A DNA stretch of 6,224 nt from an uncultured Synergistaceae bacterium. GTDB taxonomy: Bacteria > Synergistota > Synergistia > Synergistales > Aminobacteriaceae. The notes beneath the pieces were generated by a model, which had not been told where the DNA came from, searched no databases, and saw only the letters and a list, made by a program, of their open reading frames with translations. Every line of letters begins with the position of its first letter. Position 1 is the stretch's first letter. A program made the translations under genes and the position numbers. The stretch covers positions 1-6,224 of the forward strand of contig CALMZW010000407.1 of NCBI GenBank assembly GCA_937870605.1. The letters are read 5' to 3'. This document shows positions 1 to 5,839 of this stretch, piece after piece.

Positions 1-780
1 GGCAAGATGGTTAATGTCTCCCCGACCTCGTCGCATCCGGACTTAGCGAAATCCGGCGAGTATATGTTCGGCATCGTCGGCACGCAGGACGCCGAGGGAC
101 CCTTCAACGTCCAGTACATCGCCCAGGAGTACATGGGGCTCAAGAACGCCGCCGTCATCTACATCAATAACGACTGGGGCCACGTGACGAAGGACCGGTT
201 CGTCAAGGCGGCGGAAAAGTTCAATCTGAAGATCACCGGCGAACAGCCCTTCATGGAGTCCGAAAAGGACTACGCCGCGATCCTGAACAAGCTCCGGCAG
301 CAGAATCCGGAAGGGCTCTTCGTGGCGGCCATGTACAACGAAGCCTCCCTCATCGCCCGCCAGATCCGGAAGATGGGCTGGGACGTCAAACTGCTTGCGC
401 CGAGCTCCGTCTTCTCCGCGAAGCTGATCGAACTCGGCGGCGAGGCCGTCGAGGGGATCGTCACCAACACGTTCTTCGCGCTGGAAGATCCGGACCCGGT
501 CGTCCAGGGATATATCGCCGAGTTCGAGAAGGTCGCGAAACGGAAACCGAATCTTCACGCCGCCTGCGCGTACGATTCCATGATGATGCTTGCGGATGCG
601 ATCAAACGGGCGAATTCCACCGACCGGACGGCTATCCGCAACGCCCTCGCCGAGACGAAGGATTTCAACGGAATCACCGGAAAGCTGACGTTCACGGAAG
701 TCGGGGATATCGCGCGGAAGTACAAGGTCATGGTCGTCGAAAAGGGGCAGTGGGTCGTCAAGAAGGATTACACCCGCTAG
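1..780 (+). CDS. Branched-chain amino-acid-type ABC transporter substrate-binding protein (5'-truncated)
   Basis: The reading frame is open from base 1 and ends at TAG 778-780, giving the last 259 residues of a protein whose family is usually about 370-390 residues. The signal peptide and first lobe are therefore outside the window, and the in-frame ATG at base 7 is not a start. The sequence fits a type I periplasmic binding protein of the LivK/HAAT family: an early SPTSSHPDL segment, a second-lobe start at KNAAVIYINNDWG, and the family's C-terminal pattern YDSMMMLADAIKRA followed by DFNGITGKLTF. Such proteins capture an amino acid or related small molecule outside the inner membrane and deliver it to LivHM. 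The livHMGF genes follow directly, so it is very probably the cognate receptor. The ligand cannot be read from sequence; HAAT receptors also bind amides, urea and aromatic compounds. A 73-base gap with a hairpin separates it from livH. Confidence 0.93.
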   Translation, partial: GKMVNVSPTSSHPDLAKSGEYMFGIVGTQDAEGPFNVQYIAQEYMGLKNAAVIYINNDWGHVTKDRFVKAAEKFNLKITGEQPFMESEKDYAAILNKLRQQNPEGLFVAAMYNEASLIARQIRKMGWDVKLLAPSSVFSAKLIELGGEAVEGIVTNTFFALEDPDPVVQGYIAEFEKVAKRKPNLHAACAYDSMMMLADAIKRANSTDRTAIRNALAETKDFNGITGKLTFTEVGDIARKYKVMVVEKGQWVVKKDYTR

Positions 781-798
781 AACGAACGATGAAGCGGA

Positions 799-826
799 GC
801 GGAGGGCCTGAACGCCGGCCCTCCGC
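799..826 (+). promoter_or_regulatory. Perfect 10-bp stem-loop between the binding-protein gene and livH
   Basis: GCGGAGGGCC at 799-808 is exactly complementary to GGCCCTCCGC at 817-826, with an 8-base loop. No T-tract follows (the next bases are CACTCTGAG), so it is not a standard intrinsic terminator. It sits 18 bases after the binding-protein stop and about 16 bases before the livH Shine-Dalgarno. Hairpins in this position in binding-protein operons can protect the upstream mRNA from 3' decay or cause partial termination, raising receptor over permease. That role is inferred from position; the structure itself is seen directly. Confidence 0.65.
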
Positions 827-853
827 CACTCTGAGATGAGATGGAGTGGTTCC

Positions 854-1729
854 ATGAATTACTATCTGCAGACGCTCGTCGACGGCATCGCCCAGGGGTC
901 GATCTACGCGCTGATGGCCATCGGATTTGCAATGATCATGGGAATCCTTGGGCTCGTCACCTTCACGCACGGCGAAGTCATCATGATCGGGGCCTTCGCC
1001 GGATTCTACGCGCTCACGTTCCTCAAAACGGGAATATTCGTCGCTCTTGTTGCGGGATTCGCCGCGGCATGGATTCTGGGGCTCGTCATAGAACTGATCT
1101 GCTACCGCAGATGGCCGAAAGGGCCGGATGAGACGTGGCTGATCACGACGATCGGCGTCTCCACGGTTCTCAAGAGCGGCGCGCAGATCGTTCTGGGGAC
1201 GGAACAGCAGCTCGTCCCCGATGTCTACACCGGATTCTGGACCCTGGGAGGGGTCCGGATCCTTCACATCCAGGTCTTTATGCTGGTCGTCCTCTTCATC
1301 CTCTCCGCCGGACTCTGGCTCTTTCTCAAGAAAACACGGACCGGACTCGAACTCAAGGCCGTCTCGATGGACAAAACGGCCGCCGCGCTTCTCGGCGTGG
1401 ACGTCCGGCGGATTCTCGTCATCGGAAACGCCATCGGATGCGCCCTGTGCGGCGTCTCCGGAGTGCTGCTCGGCGTGTACTACAATTCGGTGCATGCCGT
1501 CATGGGAGGAAGCGCCGGCCTCAAATCCTTCGCGTCCGCGGTTCTCGGCGGTCTGACGAGCATCCCGGGCGCCGCCATCGGCGGCATCCTGCTCGGAATC
1601 TTCGAGAACGTCGGCGTTCTCTTCTTCTCCTCCGGCTGGAGGGACGTCATCGCGTTCCTGATCCTGATCGCGGTCCTTCTCGTGCGTCCCTCGGGACTTC
1701 TCGGACGGAAGGGGGCGGAAAAGGTATGA
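854..1729 (+). CDS. livH: Branched-chain amino-acid-type ABC transporter permease LivH
   Basis: This 291-residue, very hydrophobic protein is the normal length for LivH, one of two inner-membrane subunits of a HAAT-family importer. It shows the LivH N-terminus (GIAQGSIYALMAIGFAMIMG, residues 11-30, then the VTFTHGE segment around 35-41), several further membrane segments (about 60-82, 138-158, 185-209, 228-256 and 262-278), and the conserved cytoplasmic-loop segment GLKSFASAVLGGLTSIPGAA (222-241) that contacts the ATPases. I start at ATG 854 rather than the in-frame ATG 836 because TGGAG at 842-846 is spaced 7 bases from 854, the family sequence begins at MNYYLQTLVDG, and 836 has no ribosome-binding site. 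Its stop overlaps the livM start by 4 bases (ATGA, 1726-1729). The substrate is set mainly by the binding protein and is not known. Confidence 0.95.
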   Translation: MNYYLQTLVDGIAQGSIYALMAIGFAMIMGILGLVTFTHGEVIMIGAFAGFYALTFLKTGIFVALVAGFAAAWILGLVIELICYRRWPKGPDETWLITTIGVSTVLKSGAQIVLGTEQQLVPDVYTGFWTLGGVRILHIQVFMLVVLFILSAGLWLFLKKTRTGLELKAVSMDKTAAALLGVDVRRILVIGNAIGCALCGVSGVLLGVYYNSVHAVMGGSAGLKSFASAVLGGLTSIPGAAIGGILLGIFENVGVLFFSSGWRDVIAFLILIAVLLVRPSGLLGRKGAEKV

Positions 1730-2718
1730 AGGCGCTTGTCCGAATGGTTCAGCGGCACGGAACGCTCTCGATGCTCTGCGCCGCCGGCGTCCTGCTGGCC
1801 GTCCCGTTCCTGATCCGCGGCAACGACTATCTGCTCCGGATCGCGATCAACATCCTGCTGTATTCCGTGCTCGCCACGAGTCTGAACATGATCAACGGCT
1901 ACTCGGGGCAGTTCAATATCGGGCAGGCGGGGTTCTACTGCATCGGAGCCTATACGGCCGCGATTCTCGCGACCCGGTATGGCGTGGGTTTCTGGCTCGC
2001 GCTTCCCGCAAGCGGCCTGATCGCCGCCCTGTCGAGCGTCCTGCTCGGAATTCCGACCGCGCGCCTGCGGGGAATCTTCCTCGCGATATGCACGCTCGGT
2101 TTTTCCGAAATCGTGCGCCTGACGATTCTCAACTGGATCGAGTTCACGCGCGGTCCGATGGGGATTCCCGGAATTCCGTTCCCGACATTTTTCGGGTACG
2201 AGATCTCCTCGAATTTCGGTTTCTATTTCCTGATTCTGACCATTGCGGCCGTCACCCTGTTCGTCTGCCATCGGGTGCTCAATTCCCGGATCGGCAGGGC
2301 ATGGATCGCCATCCGCGAGGACGAACTCGCGGCGAAGTCCATGGGGATCCCGACGACGCGCTACAAGATCTACAACCTCGCGTTCGGAACCTTCTGGGCC
2401 GGCGCAGCCGGGTGCTTCTACGCGTATCTCTCGAGCTACGTGAGCGCGGACAGCTTCACGCTCGACGAGGGCTTCGCGATCCTCTGCATGGTCCTCGTAG
2501 GGGGCCCGGGAAGCCTGATCGGTCCCCTCGTGGGAGCGTTCTTCCTCGTCGTGCTGCCGGAGATGTTCCGTTTCCTCGCGGAGTACCGGCTCGTGATTTT
2601 CGGTCTTGCGATTCTCGTCACGATGCATGTCCGGCCGCAGGGCATCGCTGGCGGCGGCGTCTTCGCGGCCATTGCGCCGGATTCCGAAGAACCCGCCGGA
2701 AAGGGGGCCGCGTCATGA
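1726..2718 (+). CDS. livM: Branched-chain amino-acid-type ABC transporter permease LivM
   Basis: This 330-residue membrane protein is the second permease of the importer and pairs with LivH. Family hallmarks are the segment from NMINGYSGQFNIGQ (54-67) through GAYTAAIL (74-81), the cytoplasmic coupling segment AIREDELAAKSMGI (195-208), and GGPGSLIGPLVGA (259-271) near the end. Membrane segments are visible at about 14-30, 38-54, 66-83, 88-108, 164-181, 216-236, 250-277 and 287-301. The N-terminus begins with a short basic stretch (RMVQRH) before the first membrane helix, and the last 25 or so residues are a soluble tail rich in Ala, Gly and Glu. The start is ATG 1726, sharing ATGA with the livH stop; purine-rich sequence (GGGGGCGGAAAAGG) lies just upstream. 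A longer frame reaching back to 1135 runs across livH in another frame and is an artefact. The stop overlaps livG by 4 bases. Confidence 0.95.
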   Translation: MKALVRMVQRHGTLSMLCAAGVLLAVPFLIRGNDYLLRIAINILLYSVLATSLNMINGYSGQFNIGQAGFYCIGAYTAAILATRYGVGFWLALPASGLIAALSSVLLGIPTARLRGIFLAICTLGFSEIVRLTILNWIEFTRGPMGIPGIPFPTFFGYEISSNFGFYFLILTIAAVTLFVCHRVLNSRIGRAWIAIREDELAAKSMGIPTTRYKIYNLAFGTFWAGAAGCFYAYLSSYVSADSFTLDEGFAILCMVLVGGPGSLIGPLVGAFFLVVLPEMFRFLAEYRLVIFGLAILVTMHVRPQGIAGGGVFAAIAPDSEEPAGKGAAS

Positions 2719-3488
2719 GCGACGTCATCCTGGAGACGCGCGCGCTCTCGAAACACTTCGGCGGACTCAAGGCCGTCGATTCGGTGGACATGTCGGTCCG
2801 CGAGGGGACGATTCACGGAATCATCGGTCCCAACGGAGCGGGCAAGACGACGTTTTTCAATCTGCTTACCGGACTGATCGAAGTGACGCGCGGCGCCGTG
2901 CTTTTCGGCGGCCGGGACATAACGGGCATTCCGCCGGAACGCGTCGCCGGGATCGGAATGTCGCGGACCTTCCAGAATATCAAGCTCTTCCGTTTCATGA
3001 CCGTTCTGGACAACGTAAAGGTCGGATTCCACACGCGGACGAAGACGGGGCTTCTCGGCGCCGTCGTCCGAAACGCCGCGTTCCGCGCGGACGAGACGTT
3101 CGTCGCGGAACAGGGGCTCGAACTGCTCGACTTCGTGGGGCTTCGGAAACAGGCGTATAATCTGGCCGCAAATCTGTCCTACGGAACGCAGCGGCGTCTC
3201 GAAATCGCCCGGGCGCTCGCCACGGACCCGAAGGTGCTCCTGCTCGACGAGCCCGCGGCCGGAATGAATCCGTCGGAGAAGAGCGAGGTCATGGAGCTGA
3301 TCCGGAAGATCAGCTCGCTCGGGCGGACGATCGTCGTGATCGAACACGACATGAAGCTCATCATGAACCTCTGCGACGTCATCACGGTTCTCAACCAGGG
3401 GCTCAAGATCTGCGAGGGAACGCCGGCGGAGGTCCGGAACGACCCGGATGTCATCAGCGCGTACCTCGGACACGCCCGGGGCGCTTAG
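2715..3488 (+). CDS. livG: Branched-chain amino-acid-type ABC transporter ATP-binding protein LivG
   Basis: This 257-residue cytoplasmic ATPase is one of two nucleotide-binding subunits driving the LivHM importer. It has Walker A GPNGAGKT (38-45), a Q-loop glutamine in TFQN (Gln87), the LivG-type signature LSYGTQRRLEIARAL (154-168), Walker B VLLLDEP (174-180) with catalytic Glu179, and a switch histidine in IEHD (His211). The signature reads LSYGTQ rather than LSGGQ, as is usual for LivG (LAYGQQ in the E. coli protein). The insertion with GFHTRTKTGLLGAV (104-117) between the Q-loop and signature, and the DPDVISAYLG C-terminus, are also typical. Length is normal. The start ATG 2715 overlaps the livM stop (ATGA) with GGGGGCCG just upstream, indicating translational coupling. 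The sequence gives a confident subunit assignment but not the transported substrate. Confidence 0.96.
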   Translation: MSDVILETRALSKHFGGLKAVDSVDMSVREGTIHGIIGPNGAGKTTFFNLLTGLIEVTRGAVLFGGRDITGIPPERVAGIGMSRTFQNIKLFRFMTVLDNVKVGFHTRTKTGLLGAVVRNAAFRADETFVAEQGLELLDFVGLRKQAYNLAANLSYGTQRRLEIARALATDPKVLLLDEPAAGMNPSEKSEVMELIRKISSLGRTIVVIEHDMKLIMNLCDVITVLNQGLKICEGTPAEVRNDPDVISAYLGHARGA

Positions 3489-3493
3489 GAGGG
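3488..3493 (+). promoter_or_regulatory. Ribosome-binding site that fixes the livF start
   Basis: GGAGGG begins on the last base of the livG TAG stop. It directly abuts the in-frame ATG at 3494, too close for initiation, and is spaced 6-7 bases from the ATG at 3500. This supports 3500 as the start and suggests coupling of livF translation to termination on livG. Confidence 0.8.
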
Positions 3494-3499
3494 ATGTCC

Positions 3500-4210
3500 A
3501 TGCTTCAGGTAACGGACCTTCGGGTCGACTACGGCAACATCACCGCGCTCCGGGGAGTCTCCTTCGAGGTCCGGGAGAAAGAGATCGTCACGATCATCGG
3601 ATCGAACGGCGCAGGAAAATCGAGCACCCTCATGGCGATTTCCAACATCGCCCGGAAATCTGGAGGGAGTGTCCACTTCAAGGGGCAGGACATCTCGTCG
3701 CTCAAACCGTCGGCCATCGTGCGCGCCGGCATAGGACACGTGCCCGAGGGACGGCACATCTTCCCGTTCCTGACGGTTCAGGAAAACCTGATGGTCGGCG
3801 TCTCCGGCAACGTCCGTTCGTCGAGGGCGACGACGGCGGCGAATCTCGATCGGGTCTACGAACTGTTCCCGATCCTCGCGGAGCGCCGGAATCAGAACGG
3901 AGGGACGCTCTCGGGCGGAGAACAGCAAATGCTGGCCATCGGGCGCGGCCTGATGGTGGATCCCGAGATGCTCCTGTTCGACGAACCATCGCTCGGACTG
4001 GCTCCGATCATCGTCGAGACGATCTTCGCGCTGATTCAGAAGATCCGGGATTTCGGGAAGACAATCCTGCTGATCGAACAGAACGCCAATATGGCGCTGG
4101 CCATCGCGGACCGGGGGTACGTCATGGAGACGGGAAACATCATCCTCTCCGGAAGCGCGAAGGAACTTGCGAACAATCCCAGCGTGGCGAGCGCCTATCT
4201 GGGAATCTAG
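3500..4210 (+). CDS. livF: Branched-chain amino-acid-type ABC transporter ATP-binding protein LivF
   Basis: This 236-residue protein is the second ATPase of the importer. It has Walker A GSNGAGKS (34-41), the classic signature LSGGEQQMLAIGRGLM (137-152) and Walker B MLLFDEP (157-163) with catalytic Glu162. Two switch positions differ from most ABC ATPases: the Q-loop region reads GHVPEGRHIF, with Glu83 at the usual Gln, and the H-loop reads LIEQNANMAL, with Gln194 instead of His. Both changes are usual in LivF (E. coli LivF has VPEGRR and VEQNA), so they identify the subunit rather than mark damage. I prefer ATG 3500 over ATG 3494 because of ribosome-binding-site spacing; the protein then starts MLQVTDLRVDYG, as relatives do. 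It is the last classical transporter gene; the hydrolase-family gene follows after 52 bases. Confidence 0.95.
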   Translation: MLQVTDLRVDYGNITALRGVSFEVREKEIVTIIGSNGAGKSSTLMAISNIARKSGGSVHFKGQDISSLKPSAIVRAGIGHVPEGRHIFPFLTVQENLMVGVSGNVRSSRATTAANLDRVYELFPILAERRNQNGGTLSGGEQQMLAIGRGLMVDPEMLLFDEPSLGLAPIIVETIFALIQKIRDFGKTILLIEQNANMALAIADRGYVMETGNIILSGSAKELANNPSVASAYLGI

Positions 4211-4213
4211 GAA

Positions 4214-4239
4214 GCCCCGCCTGCGCAATGGGCGCGGGC
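4214..4239 (+). other. Possible GC-rich stem-loop after livF
   Basis: GCCCCGCC at 4214-4221 can pair with GGCGCGGGC at 4231-4239, leaving one bulged C (4235) and a loop of about 9 bases. It lies between the livF stop and the Shine-Dalgarno of the next gene (4247-4253). No T-tract follows, so it does not look like a terminator. It may stabilise or modulate the mRNA, or be chance in GC-rich sequence. Confidence 0.35.
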
Positions 4240-4246
4240 GAATTTC

Positions 4247-4253
4247 AAGGAGG
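4247..4253 (+). promoter_or_regulatory. Strong Shine-Dalgarno of the hydrolase-family gene
   Basis: AAGGAGG is a full consensus match. Two in-frame ATGs follow: 4257 (spacing 3) and 4263 (spacing 9). The second has the more workable spacing, so I begin the gene there; 4257 would add only Met-Gly. Confidence 0.75.
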
Positions 4254-4262
4254 TATATGGGA

Positions 4263-4757
4263 ATGACGATTGAAAACAATGCGACGATCCGCGAACCGCA
4301 TGTCGATGATATGCGGTCGGCCATCGAGCATCGGGCGACATGGATGTATCTGCTCATGGACGAGGCTCGCAAGCGCGGGCTCGGGTGGGACGACTTCGCA
4401 CGCGCGGCCGTGTTGCGCTGCGGCAGGTTCCACGGCGACGCGAAGTTCGAGAAGACCGACGATCTGACCGTCTTCGCGAAGAGCTTCGCGAACGAACTTT
4501 ACAAGAAGATCTTCGAGATGGACATGAAGGAGGTCACGAAGGACCGGTTCGTCGTCGAGTTCCATTACTGCCCGCTCGTGGCCGCATGGAAGAAGCAGAC
4601 GAACGACGAAAAGGACATCGAGAAACTCTGCGATATCGCGATGGACGGCGACCGGGGGATCGTCAGCATGTTCCCGGATTTCGAGTTCGTGCTTGAAGAG
4701 ACCATCGCACAGGGCAAACCGGTCTGCCGCATCATCATCACCCGGAAAAAGAGCTGA
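4263..4757 (+). CDS. L-2-amino-thiazoline-4-carboxylic acid hydrolase-family protein
   Basis: This 164-residue soluble protein has no signal peptide or membrane segment and is probably cytoplasmic. It resembles the ATC hydrolase family (named for the Pseudomonas enzyme that opens the thiazoline ring on the way to L-cysteine). I recognise the family by an N-terminal helical part with HRATWMYLLMDEARKRGLGW (23-42), then FVVEFHYCPLVAAWKKQ (96-112), then KLCDIAMDGDRGIVSMFPDF (121-140) and a closing beta-rich segment. Candidate functional residues are His101, Cys103, Cys123, Asp124 and Asp130; I cannot say which are catalytic. Many family members have no tested activity, so ATC itself may not be the substrate. 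The gene follows livF by 52 bases with no visible promoter and ends just before a strong terminator, so it looks like the final gene of the transport operon. Family call fairly sure; reaction unsure. Confidence 0.8.
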   Translation: MTIENNATIREPHVDDMRSAIEHRATWMYLLMDEARKRGLGWDDFARAAVLRCGRFHGDAKFEKTDDLTVFAKSFANELYKKIFEMDMKEVTKDRFVVEFHYCPLVAAWKKQTNDEKDIEKLCDIAMDGDRGIVSMFPDFEFVLEETIAQGKPVCRIIITRKKS

Positions 4758-4781
4758 TCCGGCGACAACGCCGCATCATTC

Positions 4782-4815
4782 CGGCAGGGAACCCTTCCCT
4801 GCCGTTTGTTTTTTT
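4782..4815 (+). terminator. Rho-independent terminator
   Basis: CGGCAGGGAA at 4782-4791 pairs perfectly with TTCCCTGCCG at 4795-4804 around a 3-base CCC loop, followed at once by TTTGTTTTTTT (4805-4815). This is a complete intrinsic terminator for + strand transcription, 24 bases after the hydrolase-family stop. A smaller hairpin, CGGCG-ACAA-CGCCG (4760-4773), precedes it. The dhaK Shine-Dalgarno begins two bases after the T-tract, so the terminator also controls any read-through into dhaK. Confidence 0.9.
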
Positions 4816-4817
4816 GC

Positions 4818-4823
4818 AGGAGG
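4818..4823 (+). promoter_or_regulatory. Ribosome-binding site of dhaK, abutting the terminator
   Basis: AGGAGG lies 7 bases before ATG 4831, which is ideal spacing and fixes the dhaK start. Only GC (4816-4817) separates it from the terminator T-tract, so no promoter fits between the terminator and this site. Confidence 0.8.
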
Positions 4824-4830
4824 GGAAGAC

Positions 4831-5823
4831 ATGAAGAAGATCATCAACGCGATTCCCGACATCGTGACCGAGATGCTTGACGGCGTTGCCGCCGCGCATC
4901 CGGAAACGCTCCGGCGTCTTGAGGGGCAGAGCGTCATCGTCCGCAAGGAGATCCGGTCGGACAAGGTGACGCTCGTGAGCGGCGGCGGAAGCGGGCACGA
5001 ACCCGCGCATGCGGGATATGTCGGAACGGGAATGCTGGACGCGGCCGTCGCCGGAGAGGTCTTCACATCGCCGACGCCGGACCGGATCAAGGCAGCGATC
5101 GACGCGGTCCGTTCCGACGCCGGGACGCTCCTGATCGTCAAGAACTACTCCGGGGACGTCATGAACTTCGAAATGGCTGCGGAACTCGCCGAAACGGACG
5201 GCGTCAAGACACGAAGCGTCATCGTCAACGACGACGTCGCCGTCGAGAACAGCACCTACACGACCGGACGCCGTGGGATCGCGGGAACGGTTTTCGTCCA
5301 CAAGATCGCCGGCGCGCTGGCCGAGCGAGGGGCGGATCTCGATGCGGTCGCGGCCGTCGCGCAGAAAGTCGTGGACAACGTGCGCTCGATGGGTTTTGCG
5401 CTCTCTCCCTGCACCGTTCCGGCGAACGGACGCCCCGGCTTCGATCTCGGCGACGGGGAAATGGAGTTCGGCCTCGGGATTCACGGGGAACCCGGAGTCC
5501 GGCGCGCGCCGGTCGAAAATGCGGACTCGCTGGCGAAGAACCTGCTCGCCGTCATCTTCGACGACCTCCCGTTCCGTAGGGGCGACCGCGTCGCCGTCCT
5601 CGTCAACGGACTCGGCGGCACGCCGCTCATGGAGCTGTACATCCTCAACCGCTCCGTCGCCGCGTTGTGCCGCGAGCGCGGACTCGCGGTCGCGAAGACG
5701 TACGTCGGAAACTTCATGACGTCGCTCGAAATGGCGGGAGCTTCCGTCTCTCTCTTGCGCCTGGACCCGGAACTCGAGTCGCTGCTCGCCGACCCGTCGG
5801 ACGCACCGGCTTTCCGGCAATGA
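4831..5823 (+). CDS. dhaK: Dihydroxyacetone kinase subunit DhaK (or related ketose-kinase DAK1 subunit)
   Basis: This 330-residue cytoplasmic protein is the substrate-binding subunit of a two-part dihydroxyacetone kinase; E. coli DhaK is slightly longer, about 356. It keeps the active-site landmarks of the family: GGGSGHEP (51-58) with His56, VKNYSGDVMNF (103-113) with Lys104 and Asp109, and GIHGEPG (216-222) with His218, the histidine expected to bind the substrate carbonyl covalently. The first two sites carry the same numbers as in E. coli DhaK. DhaK binds the ketose and DhaL supplies the phosphate, giving dihydroxyacetone phosphate. DAK-family kinases acting on other short ketoses such as erythrulose are also known, and sequence does not separate these. 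The start is fixed by AGGAGG at 4818-4823. A strong terminator lies directly upstream, and dhaL follows after 16 bases. No frameshift or lost key residue is seen. Confidence 0.95.
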   Translation: MKKIINAIPDIVTEMLDGVAAAHPETLRRLEGQSVIVRKEIRSDKVTLVSGGGSGHEPAHAGYVGTGMLDAAVAGEVFTSPTPDRIKAAIDAVRSDAGTLLIVKNYSGDVMNFEMAAELAETDGVKTRSVIVNDDVAVENSTYTTGRRGIAGTVFVHKIAGALAERGADLDAVAAVAQKVVDNVRSMGFALSPCTVPANGRPGFDLGDGEMEFGLGIHGEPGVRRAPVENADSLAKNLLAVIFDDLPFRRGDRVAVLVNGLGGTPLMELYILNRSVAALCRERGLAVAKTYVGNFMTSLEMAGASVSLLRLDPELESLLADPSDAPAFRQ

Positions 5824-5839
5824 GGAGTCGCTTCCCGTC

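Noticed and set aside
1135..1725. N-terminal extension of the livM frame running back through livH
   Set aside because: These 197 codons are an out-of-frame reading of livH, Arg-rich and without family similarity. The true start is ATG 1726, where recognisable LivM sequence begins.
2088..2714. N-terminal extension of the livG frame through livM
   Set aside because: It is an out-of-frame reading of livM; the LivG family sequence begins at ATG 2715 in the usual ATGA overlap.
3448..4266. 272-codon + strand frame overlapping livF
   Set aside because: It is low-complexity, Arg/Gly-rich sequence in the wrong frame across livF, which has all ABC ATPase motifs.
4690..4735. Possible promoter for dhaK with TTGAAG at 4693-4698 as -35 element
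   Set aside because: No TATAAT-like -10 element occurs 16-18 bases downstream (the sequence there is GC-rich), so I do not call it.
4760..4804. Riboswitch upstream of dhaK
   Set aside because: Only two small hairpins are present, with too little sequence between the genes for a known aptamer class. A conditional terminator remains possible and is given as a finding.
4693..4830. Upstream extension of dhaK to ATG 4693
   Set aside because: It would translate through the intrinsic terminator and the end of the preceding gene; the consensus Shine-Dalgarno and the family N-terminus both point to ATG 4831.
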